Positions 9,555-17,746 of a stretch of 64,000 bases of DNA are shown here, piece after piece; position 1 is the first letter of the stretch; each line of letters starts with the position of its first letter. Location: the NCBI RefSeq assembly GCF_035917995.1, contig NZ_CP109131.1, positions 4,216,001 through 4,280,000 of the forward strand. The letters run 5' to 3'. Position numbers and translations under genes: made by a program. The DNA is from Streptosporangium sp. NBC_01755 (GTDB lineage Bacteria; Actinomycetota; Actinomycetes; Streptosporangiales; Streptosporangiaceae). The notes under the pieces are model-generated. The model saw only the letters and a list, made by a program, of their open reading frames with translations, ran no database searches and was not told the DNA's origin.

Positions 9555-9599
9555 CTCATGATCACTTCATCCTGAGTGGAGATGCTGTTCATGAACAGC
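9555..9599 (+). promoter_or_regulatory. candidate regulator site and 16-bp palindrome before DUF4956 gene
   Basis: CTCAT-N5-CTTCA at 9555-9569 repeats the arrangement found at 6967-6981. It is followed by the perfect 16-bp palindrome GCTGTTCATGAACAGC at 9584-9599, ending 19 bp before the GTG of the DUF4956 gene. The palindrome could be a second operator or a small hairpin at the 5' end of the transcript. Confidence 0.45.
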
Positions 9600-9618
9600 G
9601 GCAGGAAAAGGGGCGATT

Positions 9619-10179
9619 GTGATAATCGGACTGGTGATGGACCTCTCGGCGATCATCGTGCTGGCCTACGGTCTTTACTATCGGCGCCACCATCGGCGTG
9701 ATTTGTTGTTCGCCTATGTCGCGCTGAACGTGGGGATCTTCGCGGTGGTGTCGCTGCTGCTCGTGCAGCGGGTGGACATCGCCGTGGGATTCGGGTTGTT
9801 CGGTGTGTTGTCGATCATCCGGTTGCGGTCCAGCGAGATCACTCAGCAGGAGATCGCCTACTACTTCGTCGCGATCGTGCTGGGGCTGGTCAACGGCATC
9901 GCCGGAGCATGGCCGCTGACCGCGCTCGCGCTCAACGGGGTGCTGCTGGCGGTCATGTACATCGCTGATCACCCCAGGTTGCTCGGGCGCACGAGACACC
10001 AGGTCGTGACGCTGGACGTGGTGCATTCCGATCCAGAGTCGCTGCGGGTGGACCTGGAGGGCAGGCTGCGGGCGCGGGTGCTGCAGTGCGTGGTCATGCA
10101 GATCGACTACGTGCGGGACATAACGGTGGTCGATGTCCGCTACGTGGGTTCGAACGCGCGTGCCGGAGTGGTGCGGTGA
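9619..10179 (+). CDS. DUF4956 membrane protein
   Basis: 186 residues with four predicted membrane helices in the N-terminal 120 residues and a soluble C-terminus. The block FGLFGVLSIIRLRSSEI followed by AYYFVAIVLGL is the DUF4956 signature. In actinomycetes this family is regularly encoded beside VTC-domain proteins, as here, where its stop overlaps the next ATG by one base. A role in polyphosphate or other polyanion handling at the membrane is inferred from that partnership. The GTG start has GGAAAAGGGG upstream. Confidence 0.88.
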   Translation: MIIGLVMDLSAIIVLAYGLYYRRHHRRDLLFAYVALNVGIFAVVSLLLVQRVDIAVGFGLFGVLSIIRLRSSEITQQEIAYYFVAIVLGLVNGIAGAWPLTALALNGVLLAVMYIADHPRLLGRTRHQVVTLDVVHSDPESLRVDLEGRLRARVLQCVVMQIDYVRDITVVDVRYVGSNARAGVVR

Positions 10180-11129
10180 TGGCCGAGCCGAACGCGGACG
10201 TGCTGCTCGTCGGGGTCGCGGCCGAGGTGCCGCCGATCGGGCTGGAGGACGTGCCGGAGCTGATGAGCCGGGTGGACAACAAATACCTGGTGACGGCCGC
10301 GACCATGGCGGCGCTCGCGGCCGAGCTGAGTGACCGGTTCGTCGCTCTGGAGATCGCAGGGCGGCGACAGTTCCGCTATACCTCCACCTACTTCGACACG
10401 CCGGATCTGCTGACCTTCCGCCAGCATCGCCAGGATCGGCGGCGCAGGTTCAAGCTGCGTACCCGTACCTATCTGGACAGTGGAGACCGCTGGCTGGAGC
10501 TCAAGCTCAGTGGGGCGCGGGGCAGCACGGACAAGCATCGCATCCCGTACGACGACGCGCCGGATCAGACGCTCACCCGGGAGGCGATGGACTTCGTGCG
10601 CGACACCCTCCTCGGCGGGTTGCGGCTCGTCGCGCCCGAGACGCTGGAGGCGGTGCTGGCCACGGACTACAAACGGGTGACGCTCATCGACCGGGCCGGG
10701 GCGGCGCGGCTCACCTGCGACACCGGTCTGCTGTGCCGCGACGGGCAGCGCGATGCGCCCGCCCGCCGGGACCTGGTGCTGCTGGAATCGAAGTCGGTGG
10801 ACGGGAAGGCGCTGGTAGACAAGGTGCTGCGGGGGATGGGGGTGCGGCCGGTGACCGTGAGCAAATATTGCGTCGGGATCGCCGCGCTCCGGGGGCTGCG
10901 GGCCAACAGGTGGCAGCCGGTGCTGCGAAGCTACCTCGTGCACCGGCCGGTGGCCGGGTCTCCTCGGCCGCCTTCTCCAGCTCCTCCAGCAGTTCCGGAT
11001 CGATCGGCTCCGTGGTGTCAACGGTTCCCCGCGTGCCCCGGAGAGCCCGCGGCGGTCGCGTCAGGCCGGACCCGGCGGATGTTGACGAAAACCGACGAGA
11101 GGGCTGTGCAAGGTCCAGTTTGGAAGTAA
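10179..11129 (+). CDS. VTC domain-containing protein (polyphosphate polymerase-like)
   Basis: 316 residues; the VTC/triphosphate-tunnel-type domain spans about 25-245 with basic tunnel strands (RRQFRYTSTYFDT, RRRRFKLRTRTY, LELKLSG, VTLIDRAG and LLESKS). In yeast the VTC4 domain makes polyphosphate; activity of bacterial single-domain forms is not assumed. The recognisable domain ends near LRANRWQPVLRSYLV. The last 55 or so residues (PRPPSPAPPAVP onward) look unrelated, and the opposite strand there resembles a coding fragment, so the 3' end may be a deletion joint. The ATG overlaps the DUF4956 stop (TGATG). Confidence 0.85.
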   Translation: MAEPNADVLLVGVAAEVPPIGLEDVPELMSRVDNKYLVTAATMAALAAELSDRFVALEIAGRRQFRYTSTYFDTPDLLTFRQHRQDRRRRFKLRTRTYLDSGDRWLELKLSGARGSTDKHRIPYDDAPDQTLTREAMDFVRDTLLGGLRLVAPETLEAVLATDYKRVTLIDRAGAARLTCDTGLLCRDGQRDAPARRDLVLLESKSVDGKALVDKVLRGMGVRPVTVSKYCVGIAALRGLRANRWQPVLRSYLVHRPVAGSPRPPSPAPPAVPDRSAPWCQRFPACPGEPAAVASGRTRRMLTKTDERAVQGPVWK

Positions 11130-11163
11130 TCACACCAGTGGGCATGCTGGAGAGGTGTCAACT

Positions 11164-12102
11164 ATGACGACCTCGCTCGCGGACGTGGCAACGTCCAACG
11201 CCACGCTGCGAACCTTCCTGCACGGCCTGCCCGGTGTCGACCGCGTGGGCGCCGACCAGCGCGCCGCGATGCTCGGCACCCGATCCATCAAGACGACCGC
11301 CAAGGCCCAGGCCATCGACCTCGCCATCGGCATGGTGGACCTGACGACCCTGGAAGGAGCCGACACCCCGGGTAAGGTCCGCGCGATGTGCGCCAAGGCC
11401 CTCCACCCCGACCCGGCCGACCCCTCCGTCCCCAGGGTGGCGGCGGTGTGCGTCTACCCTGACCTGGTCGCCGAGGCCGTGGTTGCGCTGAAGGACTCCG
11501 GCGTCAAGGTGGCCAGCGTCGCGACCGCCTTCCCCAGCGGACGCTCCTCGCTCGATGTCAAGGTCGCCGACACCGTCTTCGCGGTGGCGGCCGGAGCCGA
11601 TGAGATCGACATGGTCATCGACAGGGGCGCGTTCCTCGCGGGTGACTACGTCAAGGTCTTCGAGGAGATCGTCGCGATCAAGGCCGCCTGCGGTGCCGCT
11701 CACCTGAAGGTGATCCTGGAGACCGGCGAGCTGTCCACGTACGACAACGTGCGCCGCGCGTCCTGGCTGGCCATGCTGGCCGGGGGCGACTTCATCAAGA
11801 CCTCCACCGGAAAGGTGCAGCCCGCCGCGACCCTTCCGGTGACGCTGATCATGCTGGAGGCGGTCCGCGACTTCCTGGCCGCGACCGGCCGCAAGGTCGG
11901 GGTGAAGCCCGCGGGCGGCATCCGGACCACCAAGGACGCCGTCAAGATGCTCGTCCTGGTCAACGAGACCGTCGGTGAGGGCTGGCTCAGCCCCGACTGG
12001 TTCAGGCTCGGCGCCTCCACACTCCTCAACGACCTGCTGATGCAGCGCCAGAAGATGGCCACCGGCAGGTACGCGGGTCCCGACTACTTCACCCTCGACT
12101 AA
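11164..12102 (+). CDS. deoC: deoxyribose-phosphate aldolase
   Basis: Class I aldolase splitting 2-deoxyribose 5-phosphate into glyceraldehyde 3-phosphate and acetaldehyde in deoxynucleoside breakdown. 312 residues, with the long actinobacterial N-terminus. The Schiff-base Lys212 is in GDFIKTSTGK; KVILETGEL and GVKPAGGIRT form the other active-site strands. ATG 11164 has GGAGAGG 8 bases upstream; GTG 11155 is an alternative adding three residues. The two aldehyde dehydrogenase genes follow closely, a gene order conserved in actinobacteria, presumably to oxidise the aldehyde released. Confidence 0.96.
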   Translation: MTTSLADVATSNATLRTFLHGLPGVDRVGADQRAAMLGTRSIKTTAKAQAIDLAIGMVDLTTLEGADTPGKVRAMCAKALHPDPADPSVPRVAAVCVYPDLVAEAVVALKDSGVKVASVATAFPSGRSSLDVKVADTVFAVAAGADEIDMVIDRGAFLAGDYVKVFEEIVAIKAACGAAHLKVILETGELSTYDNVRRASWLAMLAGGDFIKTSTGKVQPAATLPVTLIMLEAVRDFLAATGRKVGVKPAGGIRTTKDAVKMLVLVNETVGEGWLSPDWFRLGASTLLNDLLMQRQKMATGRYAGPDYFTLD

Positions 12103-12111
12103 GGCGTTCAC

Positions 12112-13539
12112 ATGTTTGAGTACGCACCGGCGCCCGAGTCGCGTGACGTCGTCGACATCAGGCCGTCCTACGGCCTGTTCATCGACGGCGAGTGGGTCGA
12201 CTCCCAGGACGGGCATCTTCACAAGACCGTCAACCCCGCCTCCGAGGAGGTCCTGGCGGAGGTCGCCTGGGCGACGGAGGCCGATGTCGACCGGGCGGTC
12301 TCGGCCGCACGCAAGGCGTTCGGCGTCTGGTCGGCGCTGCCCGGCTCGGAACGGGCCAAGTACCTGTTCCGGATCGCGCGGATCATCCAGGAACGCTCGC
12401 GCGAACTGGCCGTGCTGGAGTCCCTGGACAACGGCAAGCCCATCCGCGAGTCCCGCGACGTGGACCTGCCCCTGGTGGCGGCCCACTTCTTCTACTACGC
12501 CGGCTGGGCGGACAAGCTCGGATACGCCGGGTACGGCCCCGGCCCGCGCCCGCTCGGGGTGGCCGGCCAGGTCATCCCGTGGAACTTCCCGCTGCTCATG
12601 CTCGCCTGGAAGATCGCCCCTGCCCTGGCCTGCGGGAACACCGTGGTCCTCAAGCCCGCCGAGACCACCCCGCTGACCGCGCTGCTGTTCGCGGAGATCT
12701 GCGCGCAGGCCGACCTGCCCCCCGGCGTGGTCAACATCGTGACCGGTGCCGGACAGACCGGCGCAGCCCTGGTCAACCACCCCGACGTCGACAAGGTGGC
12801 CTTCACCGGTTCCACCGAGGTCGGCCGCCAGATCGCCAGGTCGGTCGCGGGCTCCGGTAAGAAGGTCACCCTGGAGCTCGGCGGCAAGGCCGCGAACATC
12901 GTGTTCGAGGACGCCGCGCTTGACCAGGCGGTCGAGGGCATCGTCAACGGGATCTTCTTCAACCAGGGCCACGTCTGCTGTGCGGGCTCCCGGCTGCTGG
13001 TGCAGGAGTCGATCGAGACGGAACTGCTCGACGCGCTGAAGCGGCGGCTCGGCACGCTCAGGCTGGGCGACCCGCTGGACAAGAACACGGACATCGGCGC
13101 GATCAACTCCGCGGCCCAGCTCGCCAAGATCCGCGAGCTGTCGGACCTGGGGGAGGCGGAGGGCGCCGAGCGCTGGTCCCCGGCCTGCTCGTTGCCCGAC
13201 AAGGGCTTCTGGTTCCCGCCGACCATCTTCACCGGTGTCGCCCAGTCACACAGGATCGCCCGTGAGGAGGTCTTCGGCCCCGTGCTGTCCGTGCTGACCT
13301 TCCGCACCCCGGCCGAGGCGGTGGAGAAGGCCAACAACACCCCGTTCGGCCTTTCGGCGGGCGTGTGGACGGAGAAGGGTTCGCGCATCCTGTGGATGGC
13401 GAGCAGGCTCCGCGCCGGTGTCGTCTGGGCCAACACCTTCAACCGGTTCGACCCCACCTCGCCGTTCGGCGGCTACAAGGAGTCGGGATACGGGCGCGAG
13501 GGCGGCCGGCACGGGCTGGAGGCGTATCTCGATGTGTGA
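12112..13539 (+). CDS. NAD(P)-dependent aldehyde dehydrogenase
   Basis: Full-length ALDH of 475 residues. PWNFPLLMLAWKIAPALACG and FTGSTEVGR form the cofactor-binding fold, LELGGKAANIVFED carries the catalytic Glu, and NQGHVCCAGSR carries the catalytic Cys (about residue 289). The C-terminal oligomerisation region is intact. It starts 9 bp after deoC, so it is in the same transcript. The likely job is oxidation of acetaldehyde or a related short aldehyde from deoxyribose breakdown, inferred from context. Confidence 0.94.
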   Translation: MFEYAPAPESRDVVDIRPSYGLFIDGEWVDSQDGHLHKTVNPASEEVLAEVAWATEADVDRAVSAARKAFGVWSALPGSERAKYLFRIARIIQERSRELAVLESLDNGKPIRESRDVDLPLVAAHFFYYAGWADKLGYAGYGPGPRPLGVAGQVIPWNFPLLMLAWKIAPALACGNTVVLKPAETTPLTALLFAEICAQADLPPGVVNIVTGAGQTGAALVNHPDVDKVAFTGSTEVGRQIARSVAGSGKKVTLELGGKAANIVFEDAALDQAVEGIVNGIFFNQGHVCCAGSRLLVQESIETELLDALKRRLGTLRLGDPLDKNTDIGAINSAAQLAKIRELSDLGEAEGAERWSPACSLPDKGFWFPPTIFTGVAQSHRIAREEVFGPVLSVLTFRTPAEAVEKANNTPFGLSAGVWTEKGSRILWMASRLRAGVVWANTFNRFDPTSPFGGYKESGYGREGGRHGLEAYLDV

Positions 13540-13721
13540 GCATCAGCGCGTCAGGCGCCGCCGCCGCCGTGCCCAGAGCACCCGGGGCCACGGCTTCGCC
13601 CGCACCGGGCGACCGGTGCTGCGGGGCTGGTTCGCCCACCGGTGCGGTGTGAGCCGCTGCGGTCAGATCTTCGTGCCGGCCCGGCTGGCGCAGCAGGAGA
13701 GCTCGTGGAGAGGGCTGGGAA

Positions 13722-14810
13722 ATGAGTAAGGCGGAGAAGCCGAGCCGGGCGCGGGCGACCAAGCAGGCCACGGAGCGGGCGACCAAGCAGGCGGCCAAGC
13801 AAGCCACGGAGCAGGTCACGGAGCAGGCCACGGAGCAGGCCACGGAGCAGGCCACGGAGCAGGCCACGAGGCAGGTTACGGAGCGGGCCACGGAGCAGGC
13901 CACGAGGCAGGTTACGGAGCGGGCCACGGAGCGGGCCATGGACTCAGGGGACGAACGTCGGCCCGCACGGCTCGCCGTGCGTAAGACGTACAAGCTGTAC
14001 ATCGGCGGGGCGTTCCCGCGCTCCGAGAGCGGAAGGTCCTACGCCGTGACCTCCTCCAGCGGCGACTTCCTCGCCAACGCCTCCAAGGCCTCCCGCAAGG
14101 ACGCCCGCGACGCGGTGACGGCCGCGCGCAAGGCCTTCGGCGGCTGGTCGGGTGCCACGGCGTACAACCGGGGACAGATCCTCTACCGCGTCGCCGAGAT
14201 GCTGGAGAGTCGCCGGGACCAGTTCATCGCCGAACTGGCGGAGTCCGGGACGAAGAACGCGCGGGAGGTCGTGGACGCGAGCGTCGACCGGCTGGTCTGG
14301 TACGCCGGATGGTCTGACAAGATCGCTGCTGTCGCCGGGTCCGCCAACCCCGTCGCCGGCCCCTACTTCAACATCTCCTCGCCGGAGCCGACCGGCGTGG
14401 TCGCGGTGGTCGCCCCCGACAAGCCGCTGCTCGGGCTCGTCTCGGTGATCGCCCCGGTGATCGTCACAGGCAACACCTGCGTGGTGATCGCGAGCGAGCG
14501 CGCCCCGCTGCCCGCGATCACCCTGGCCGAGGTGCTCGCCACCTCCGACCTGCCAGGCGGGGTGGTCAACATCCTCACCGGCTCCGTCGCCGAGATCGCC
14601 CCCCATCTGGCCGCGCACATGGACGTCAACGCCCTCGACCTGGCCGGGGTCGCCGACGACGCCCTGGCGGTCGCGTGCGAGGAGGCGGCGGCGGAGAACC
14701 TCAAGCGGGTCCTCCGCCCCGTCGAGACCGACTGGTTCACCGACCCCGGCACCGGGCGTATGACCGCCTTCCTGGAGACCAAGACGGTCTGGCACCCCAC
14801 CGGCGTCTGA
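13722..14810 (+). CDS. short aldehyde dehydrogenase-like protein lacking the catalytic Cys
   Basis: 362 residues. Residues 1-80 are a low-complexity expansion of ATEQ/ATRQVTER units from a 12-bp repeat (about 13766-13940). The recognisable ALDH part starts at RKTYKLYIGGAFPRS (about residue 87) and runs through the cofactor-binding half (LLGLVSVIAPVIVTGNTCVV), then passes directly to a short tail ending WHPTGV. The catalytic Cys region and oligomerisation domain are absent. A shortened ALDH next to deoC and a full ALDH occurs in other actinobacteria, so this is probably a functional subunit and not a pseudogene. The start could be internal (near 13980) if the repeat is not translated. Confidence 0.75.
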   Translation: MSKAEKPSRARATKQATERATKQAAKQATEQVTEQATEQATEQATEQATRQVTERATEQATRQVTERATERAMDSGDERRPARLAVRKTYKLYIGGAFPRSESGRSYAVTSSSGDFLANASKASRKDARDAVTAARKAFGGWSGATAYNRGQILYRVAEMLESRRDQFIAELAESGTKNAREVVDASVDRLVWYAGWSDKIAAVAGSANPVAGPYFNISSPEPTGVVAVVAPDKPLLGLVSVIAPVIVTGNTCVVIASERAPLPAITLAEVLATSDLPGGVVNILTGSVAEIAPHLAAHMDVNALDLAGVADDALAVACEEAAAENLKRVLRPVETDWFTDPGTGRMTAFLETKTVWHPTGV

Positions 14811-14885
14811 CCCGTACGGGCCACCCGCGCGGCGCGGCTCCGGCGCCGCGCCGACCGGTTGTCGGGCATGCCGTTGAGCGGCGGC

Positions 14886-15025
14886 CAGGTGATCAAGTGA
14901 TCAGGTGATCAGGCGGTCGGGTGATTAGGTGATCAGGCGGTCGGGTGATCAGGCGATCAGGCGGTCGGGTGATCAGGCGGCCAGGCGGTCGGGTGATCAG
15001 GCGGCCAGGCGGTCGGGTGATCAGG
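14886..15025. repeat. tandem repeat of TGATCAGGCGGTCGG-like units
   Basis: Head-to-tail, slightly degenerate units built from GTGATCAGGCGGTCGG and GGCGGCCAGGCGGTCGG (at least seven units, each with a TGATCA palindrome) fill the gap between two convergent genes and run into the stop codon of the amidase. I see no gene in it. It may serve as a length-variable spacer or a multi-hairpin terminator. Confidence 0.8.
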
Positions 15026-16427
15026 TGGGTGGGGCGTGGCGGGTCCAGGGGCGGGCGGTCTCCAGCTGGCCGGCCAGGGCCAGGAGCTGTGCCTCGCCCC
15101 CCGGGGCGGCGACGAGCTGGACGCCGATCGGCATGCCGCTGGAGTGCCGGCCGTACGGGACGGTCATGGCGGGCCAGCCGGCCATGTTCCAGGCCGCGGT
15201 GGTGGGCGCGTACGTCAGGTTGGCGCGGGCGTTCGCCAGGAGCCCACGTCGGCCCCAGCGGGCCGCGGCCGGTGGCAGGTCGGCGAGTGTCGGCGTGACG
15301 AGCACGTCGGCATTGCCGAACCACTGGTCGGCACCGTACGCGCGCCAGCGGTCGCGTCCCGCCGTGCCGTCCGCCCCGAACCTGGCGAGCAGCCGTCCGG
15401 CTCTCGCCAGAGACCTGGTGCGCCGTTCGAGACCGCGTGGGTCGAGGCCGTCCACGTCGCCCCTGGCGCACGCGAACCAGGTGGCGACGGCGGCGGCACC
15501 GACCCCGAGGGGCATCGGCCGGGGGTGCTCCACCACGGTGTGCCCCGCCGCGCCCAGGACCTCCGCCGCACCGGTCACCGCCCGCTGGAACTCGGCGTCC
15601 ACCGAGAGCCCGGAGGGCAACGGCATCGGCGCGACCGCGATCCGCAGCCGCAGCGGCTCCGACAGGGTCAGCCCGCCCGGGTAGTCGTCGATGGCGCTGT
15701 CCACGCCGAGTGCCTCGCTCTCGCCGGGCGTCGCCAGTGACATGTCGTCCGCCATGACGGCCAGGGCCAGGGCGAGATCGGCCACGGTCGTGGCCAGTGG
15801 GCCGTTCTCCGACATCCCGTACCAGTCGTGCTCGGGCGGTGGGACCACCCCGTGGCCCGGCTTGATCGAGACCAGGCCGCAGCAGGCGGCCGGGATGCGC
15901 AGCGAGCCCAGTCCGTCGTTGCCGTGGGCCAGCGGGACCATGCCCGCCGCCACGGCGGCCGCGCTCCCGCCCGACGATCCGCCGGGGGTGCGCCCGAGGT
16001 CCCACGGGTTGCGCGTCACGCCGTACACGCTGTCGGAGAATCCGGCCAGGCAGAGCTCCGGCACGTTGGTGATGCCGACGACCACCGCGCCCGCGGCCCT
16101 GAGCCTGGCCACCACGGGATGATCCTCGTCCGCGGGCGCGTCCGGCGTCGCCGCGGAACCGTTGCGGGACGCCTCGCCCCGGATCGGGACGTTGTCCTTG
16201 ATCGCGATCGGCACCCCGGCCAGTGGCAGCCCGGACAGGTCCGCCCGCTCCTGTAGCGCCCTCGCCTCGGCCAGCGCCCGCTCGGCGAGGACGACGCGGA
16301 ACGCCCCGACGTGTCCGTCACGCTCGGCGATGGCGTCGAGGTGCTCCTCGACGACCACGGGCGCGGTGGCCTTCCCCCGTCGCACGGCCTCCGCGATCTC
16401 CACTGCGGAACTTCCCACCCACGACAT
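15021..16427 (-). CDS. amidase signature family hydrolase
   Basis: 468 residues with the amidase catalytic triad: Lys in AIKDNVPIRGE, and the Gly/Ser-rich RTPGGSSGGSAAAVAAG holding the cis-Ser and nucleophilic Ser. The enzyme would hydrolyse a C-N amide bond; the family ranges from GatA to nitrile-pathway amidases, and without GatB/GatC neighbours a catabolic amidase is more likely. ATG 16427 (MSWVGSS) is chosen; a TTG at 16478 would add 17 non-conserved residues and overlap the neighbouring gene's 3' end. The C-terminus runs into the tandem repeat. Confidence 0.9.
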   Translation of the reverse strand: MSWVGSSAVEIAEAVRRGKATAPVVVEEHLDAIAERDGHVGAFRVVLAERALAEARALQERADLSGLPLAGVPIAIKDNVPIRGEASRNGSAATPDAPADEDHPVVARLRAAGAVVVGITNVPELCLAGFSDSVYGVTRNPWDLGRTPGGSSGGSAAAVAAGMVPLAHGNDGLGSLRIPAACCGLVSIKPGHGVVPPPEHDWYGMSENGPLATTVADLALALAVMADDMSLATPGESEALGVDSAIDDYPGGLTLSEPLRLRIAVAPMPLPSGLSVDAEFQRAVTGAAEVLGAAGHTVVEHPRPMPLGVGAAAVATWFACARGDVDGLDPRGLERRTRSLARAGRLLARFGADGTAGRDRWRAYGADQWFGNADVLVTPTLADLPPAAARWGRRGLLANARANLTYAPTTAAWNMAGWPAMTVPYGRHSSGMPIGVQLVAAPGGEAQLLALAGQLETARPWTRHAPPT

Positions 16428-16474
16428 GAACCGAGTGTGGTCCGGTGAGTCCGCCAGGGGAAGCGTCCCACGTC

Positions 16475-16672
16475 TCAATCAGATGACTTGTCCGGCTCAT
16501 CGGTGTTATTCCGCTCGCCCCGCCGGGGCTCGCGCCCCGCCGCCTTGAGTGCCAGACGGAGCGCGTACTCCAGTTGGGCGTTGACACTTCTCAGGTCGTC
16601 GGCCGCCCATTTGGCGATCACCTCGTAGACGGCCGGGTCGAGTCTCAACAGGATCTTCTTGCGCTCAGCCAT
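16475..16672 (-). CDS. small DNA-binding-like protein (Arc/ribbon-helix-helix type)
   Basis: 65 residues. MAERKKILLRLDPAVYEVIAKWA followed by a helix around SVNAQLEYALRLAL gives a basic beta-strand plus two helices, the pattern of short ribbon-helix-helix or Arc-like proteins. A charged tail (REPRRGERNN) follows. The ATG overlaps the end of the SPFH gene by 8 bp, so the two are one operon. A role as autoregulator acting on the palindrome at 17530-17557 is inferred. In other actinomycetes a similar small gene follows SPFH genes. Confidence 0.8.
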   Translation of the reverse strand: MAERKKILLRLDPAVYEVIAKWAADDLRSVNAQLEYALRLALKAAGREPRRGERNNTDEPDKSSD

Positions 16673-17516
16673 AGAGGCTGCCGGCGTTGACCACCGGCTG
16701 TGTCGCCTTGTCACCGCAGAGGACGACCAGCAGGTTGGAGACCATCTGAGCCTTGCGCTCCTCGTCGAGTTCCACCACGTTCTCCTCTCGCAGTTTGGTC
16801 AGCGCGAGCTGGACCATACCGACCGCGCCGGCGACGATGTGGGTGCGTGCCGCGACCACCTGGGCGGCCTGCTGCCGGACCAGCATCGCCTGGGCGATCT
16901 CCGGCGCGTAGGCGAGGTGGGTTATCCGCGCCTCCAGCACCTCCACGCCGGCGAGCTGGGTGCGGTCGCTCAGCTCGGTGGTGAGCTCGGCGGCCACCTC
17001 GGCGCCGTCGCGCAGGCTGGTACGGCCCTCCTCGTGGGCGTCGTACGGGTGGCTGGTGGCCAGGTGCCTGACGGCGGCCTCGGACTGGATCGCCACGTAC
17101 TGCTCGTAGTCGTCCACGGCGAACGCCGCCTTGGCGGTGTCGGCGACCTTGTAGACGACGACGGCGGCGATCTCCACAGGGTTGCCGTCGGCGTCGTTCA
17201 CCTTGAGCTTGGTCGTCTCGAAGTTGCGCACCCGGAGGGTGACGCGCTCCTTGCTGGTGAACGGCAGCACCCACTGGAATCCGGCCTGGTTCACCGTCCC
17301 GATGTAGCGGCCGAAGAACTGCACGACCTTCGCCTCGTTCGGGTTGATCACCGCGAACCCGGTGGCCATGACCGCCGCGACGACCCCCCACACGATCGCC
17401 GCGGCGATCAGCCACGCTTCTCCCGCCGCCCACCCGGCCCAGGCCAGGACGGCCCCGAGTGCCAGGAGCCCGATCAGGACACCGAATCCGTTCATCCGGA
17501 AAGCACGTCGTTCCAT
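16665..17516 (-). CDS. SPFH/band-7 domain membrane protein
   Basis: 283 residues: two N-terminal membrane helices (about 8-45, GLLALGAVLAWAG and AAAIVWGVVAAVMATG) followed by a stomatin/prohibitin-like SPFH domain (INPNEAKVVQFFGRYIGTV at its start) and a helical C-terminus with the conserved EVLEARITHLAYAPEIAQAM block. Such proteins scaffold membrane microdomains. ATG 17516 has GGGTGGAG just upstream; longer frames would read through the palindromic operator. It is coupled to the small DNA-binding-like gene. Confidence 0.88.
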   Translation of the reverse strand: MERRAFRMNGFGVLIGLLALGAVLAWAGWAAGEAWLIAAAIVWGVVAAVMATGFAVINPNEAKVVQFFGRYIGTVNQAGFQWVLPFTSKERVTLRVRNFETTKLKVNDADGNPVEIAAVVVYKVADTAKAAFAVDDYEQYVAIQSEAAVRHLATSHPYDAHEEGRTSLRDGAEVAAELTTELSDRTQLAGVEVLEARITHLAYAPEIAQAMLVRQQAAQVVAARTHIVAGAVGMVQLALTKLREENVVELDEERKAQMVSNLLVVLCGDKATQPVVNAGSLYG

Positions 17517-17529
17517 GTACTCCACCCTT

Positions 17530-17557
17530 GCTATCGAAGTGATATCACTACGATAGC
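17530..17557. promoter_or_regulatory. 28-bp palindromic operator upstream of SPFH gene
   Basis: GCTATCGAAGTGAT paired with ATCACTACGATAGC: 13 of 14 positions are complementary, centred on AGTGATATCACT. It lies 14 bp before the SPFH start codon, inside the probable promoter. The size and symmetry suit a dimer or dimer-of-dimers regulator; the ribbon-helix-helix-like product of the same operon is the obvious candidate. Confidence 0.75.
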
Positions 17558-17686
17558 TCATAAAAGCCGGCCGCGCGCCGGCCGCCGGGAACATCGGGTA
17601 CGGCTCCCGGGGCGGCGACGGGGATGGGCGAGGTGGGTTCCCGGTCCTGTCACCGGGAGCGTCGGGTAAGGCTTCCGGGCAGAAGG

Positions 17687-17746
17687 GGAGGTGAGCGGGA
17701 GCCGGGGTCAGCGGTGAGGGAGGTGAGCGGGAGCCGGGGTCAGCGG
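17687..17746. repeat. two copies of a 28-bp direct repeat (period 32 bp)
   Basis: GGAGGTGAGCGGGAGCCGGG and its continuation occur at 17687-17714 and again at 17719-17746. The second copy covers the hrpB stop codon. The 222-bp gap between SPFH and hrpB otherwise shows only GC-rich sequence with repeated CCGGG. Confidence 0.7.
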
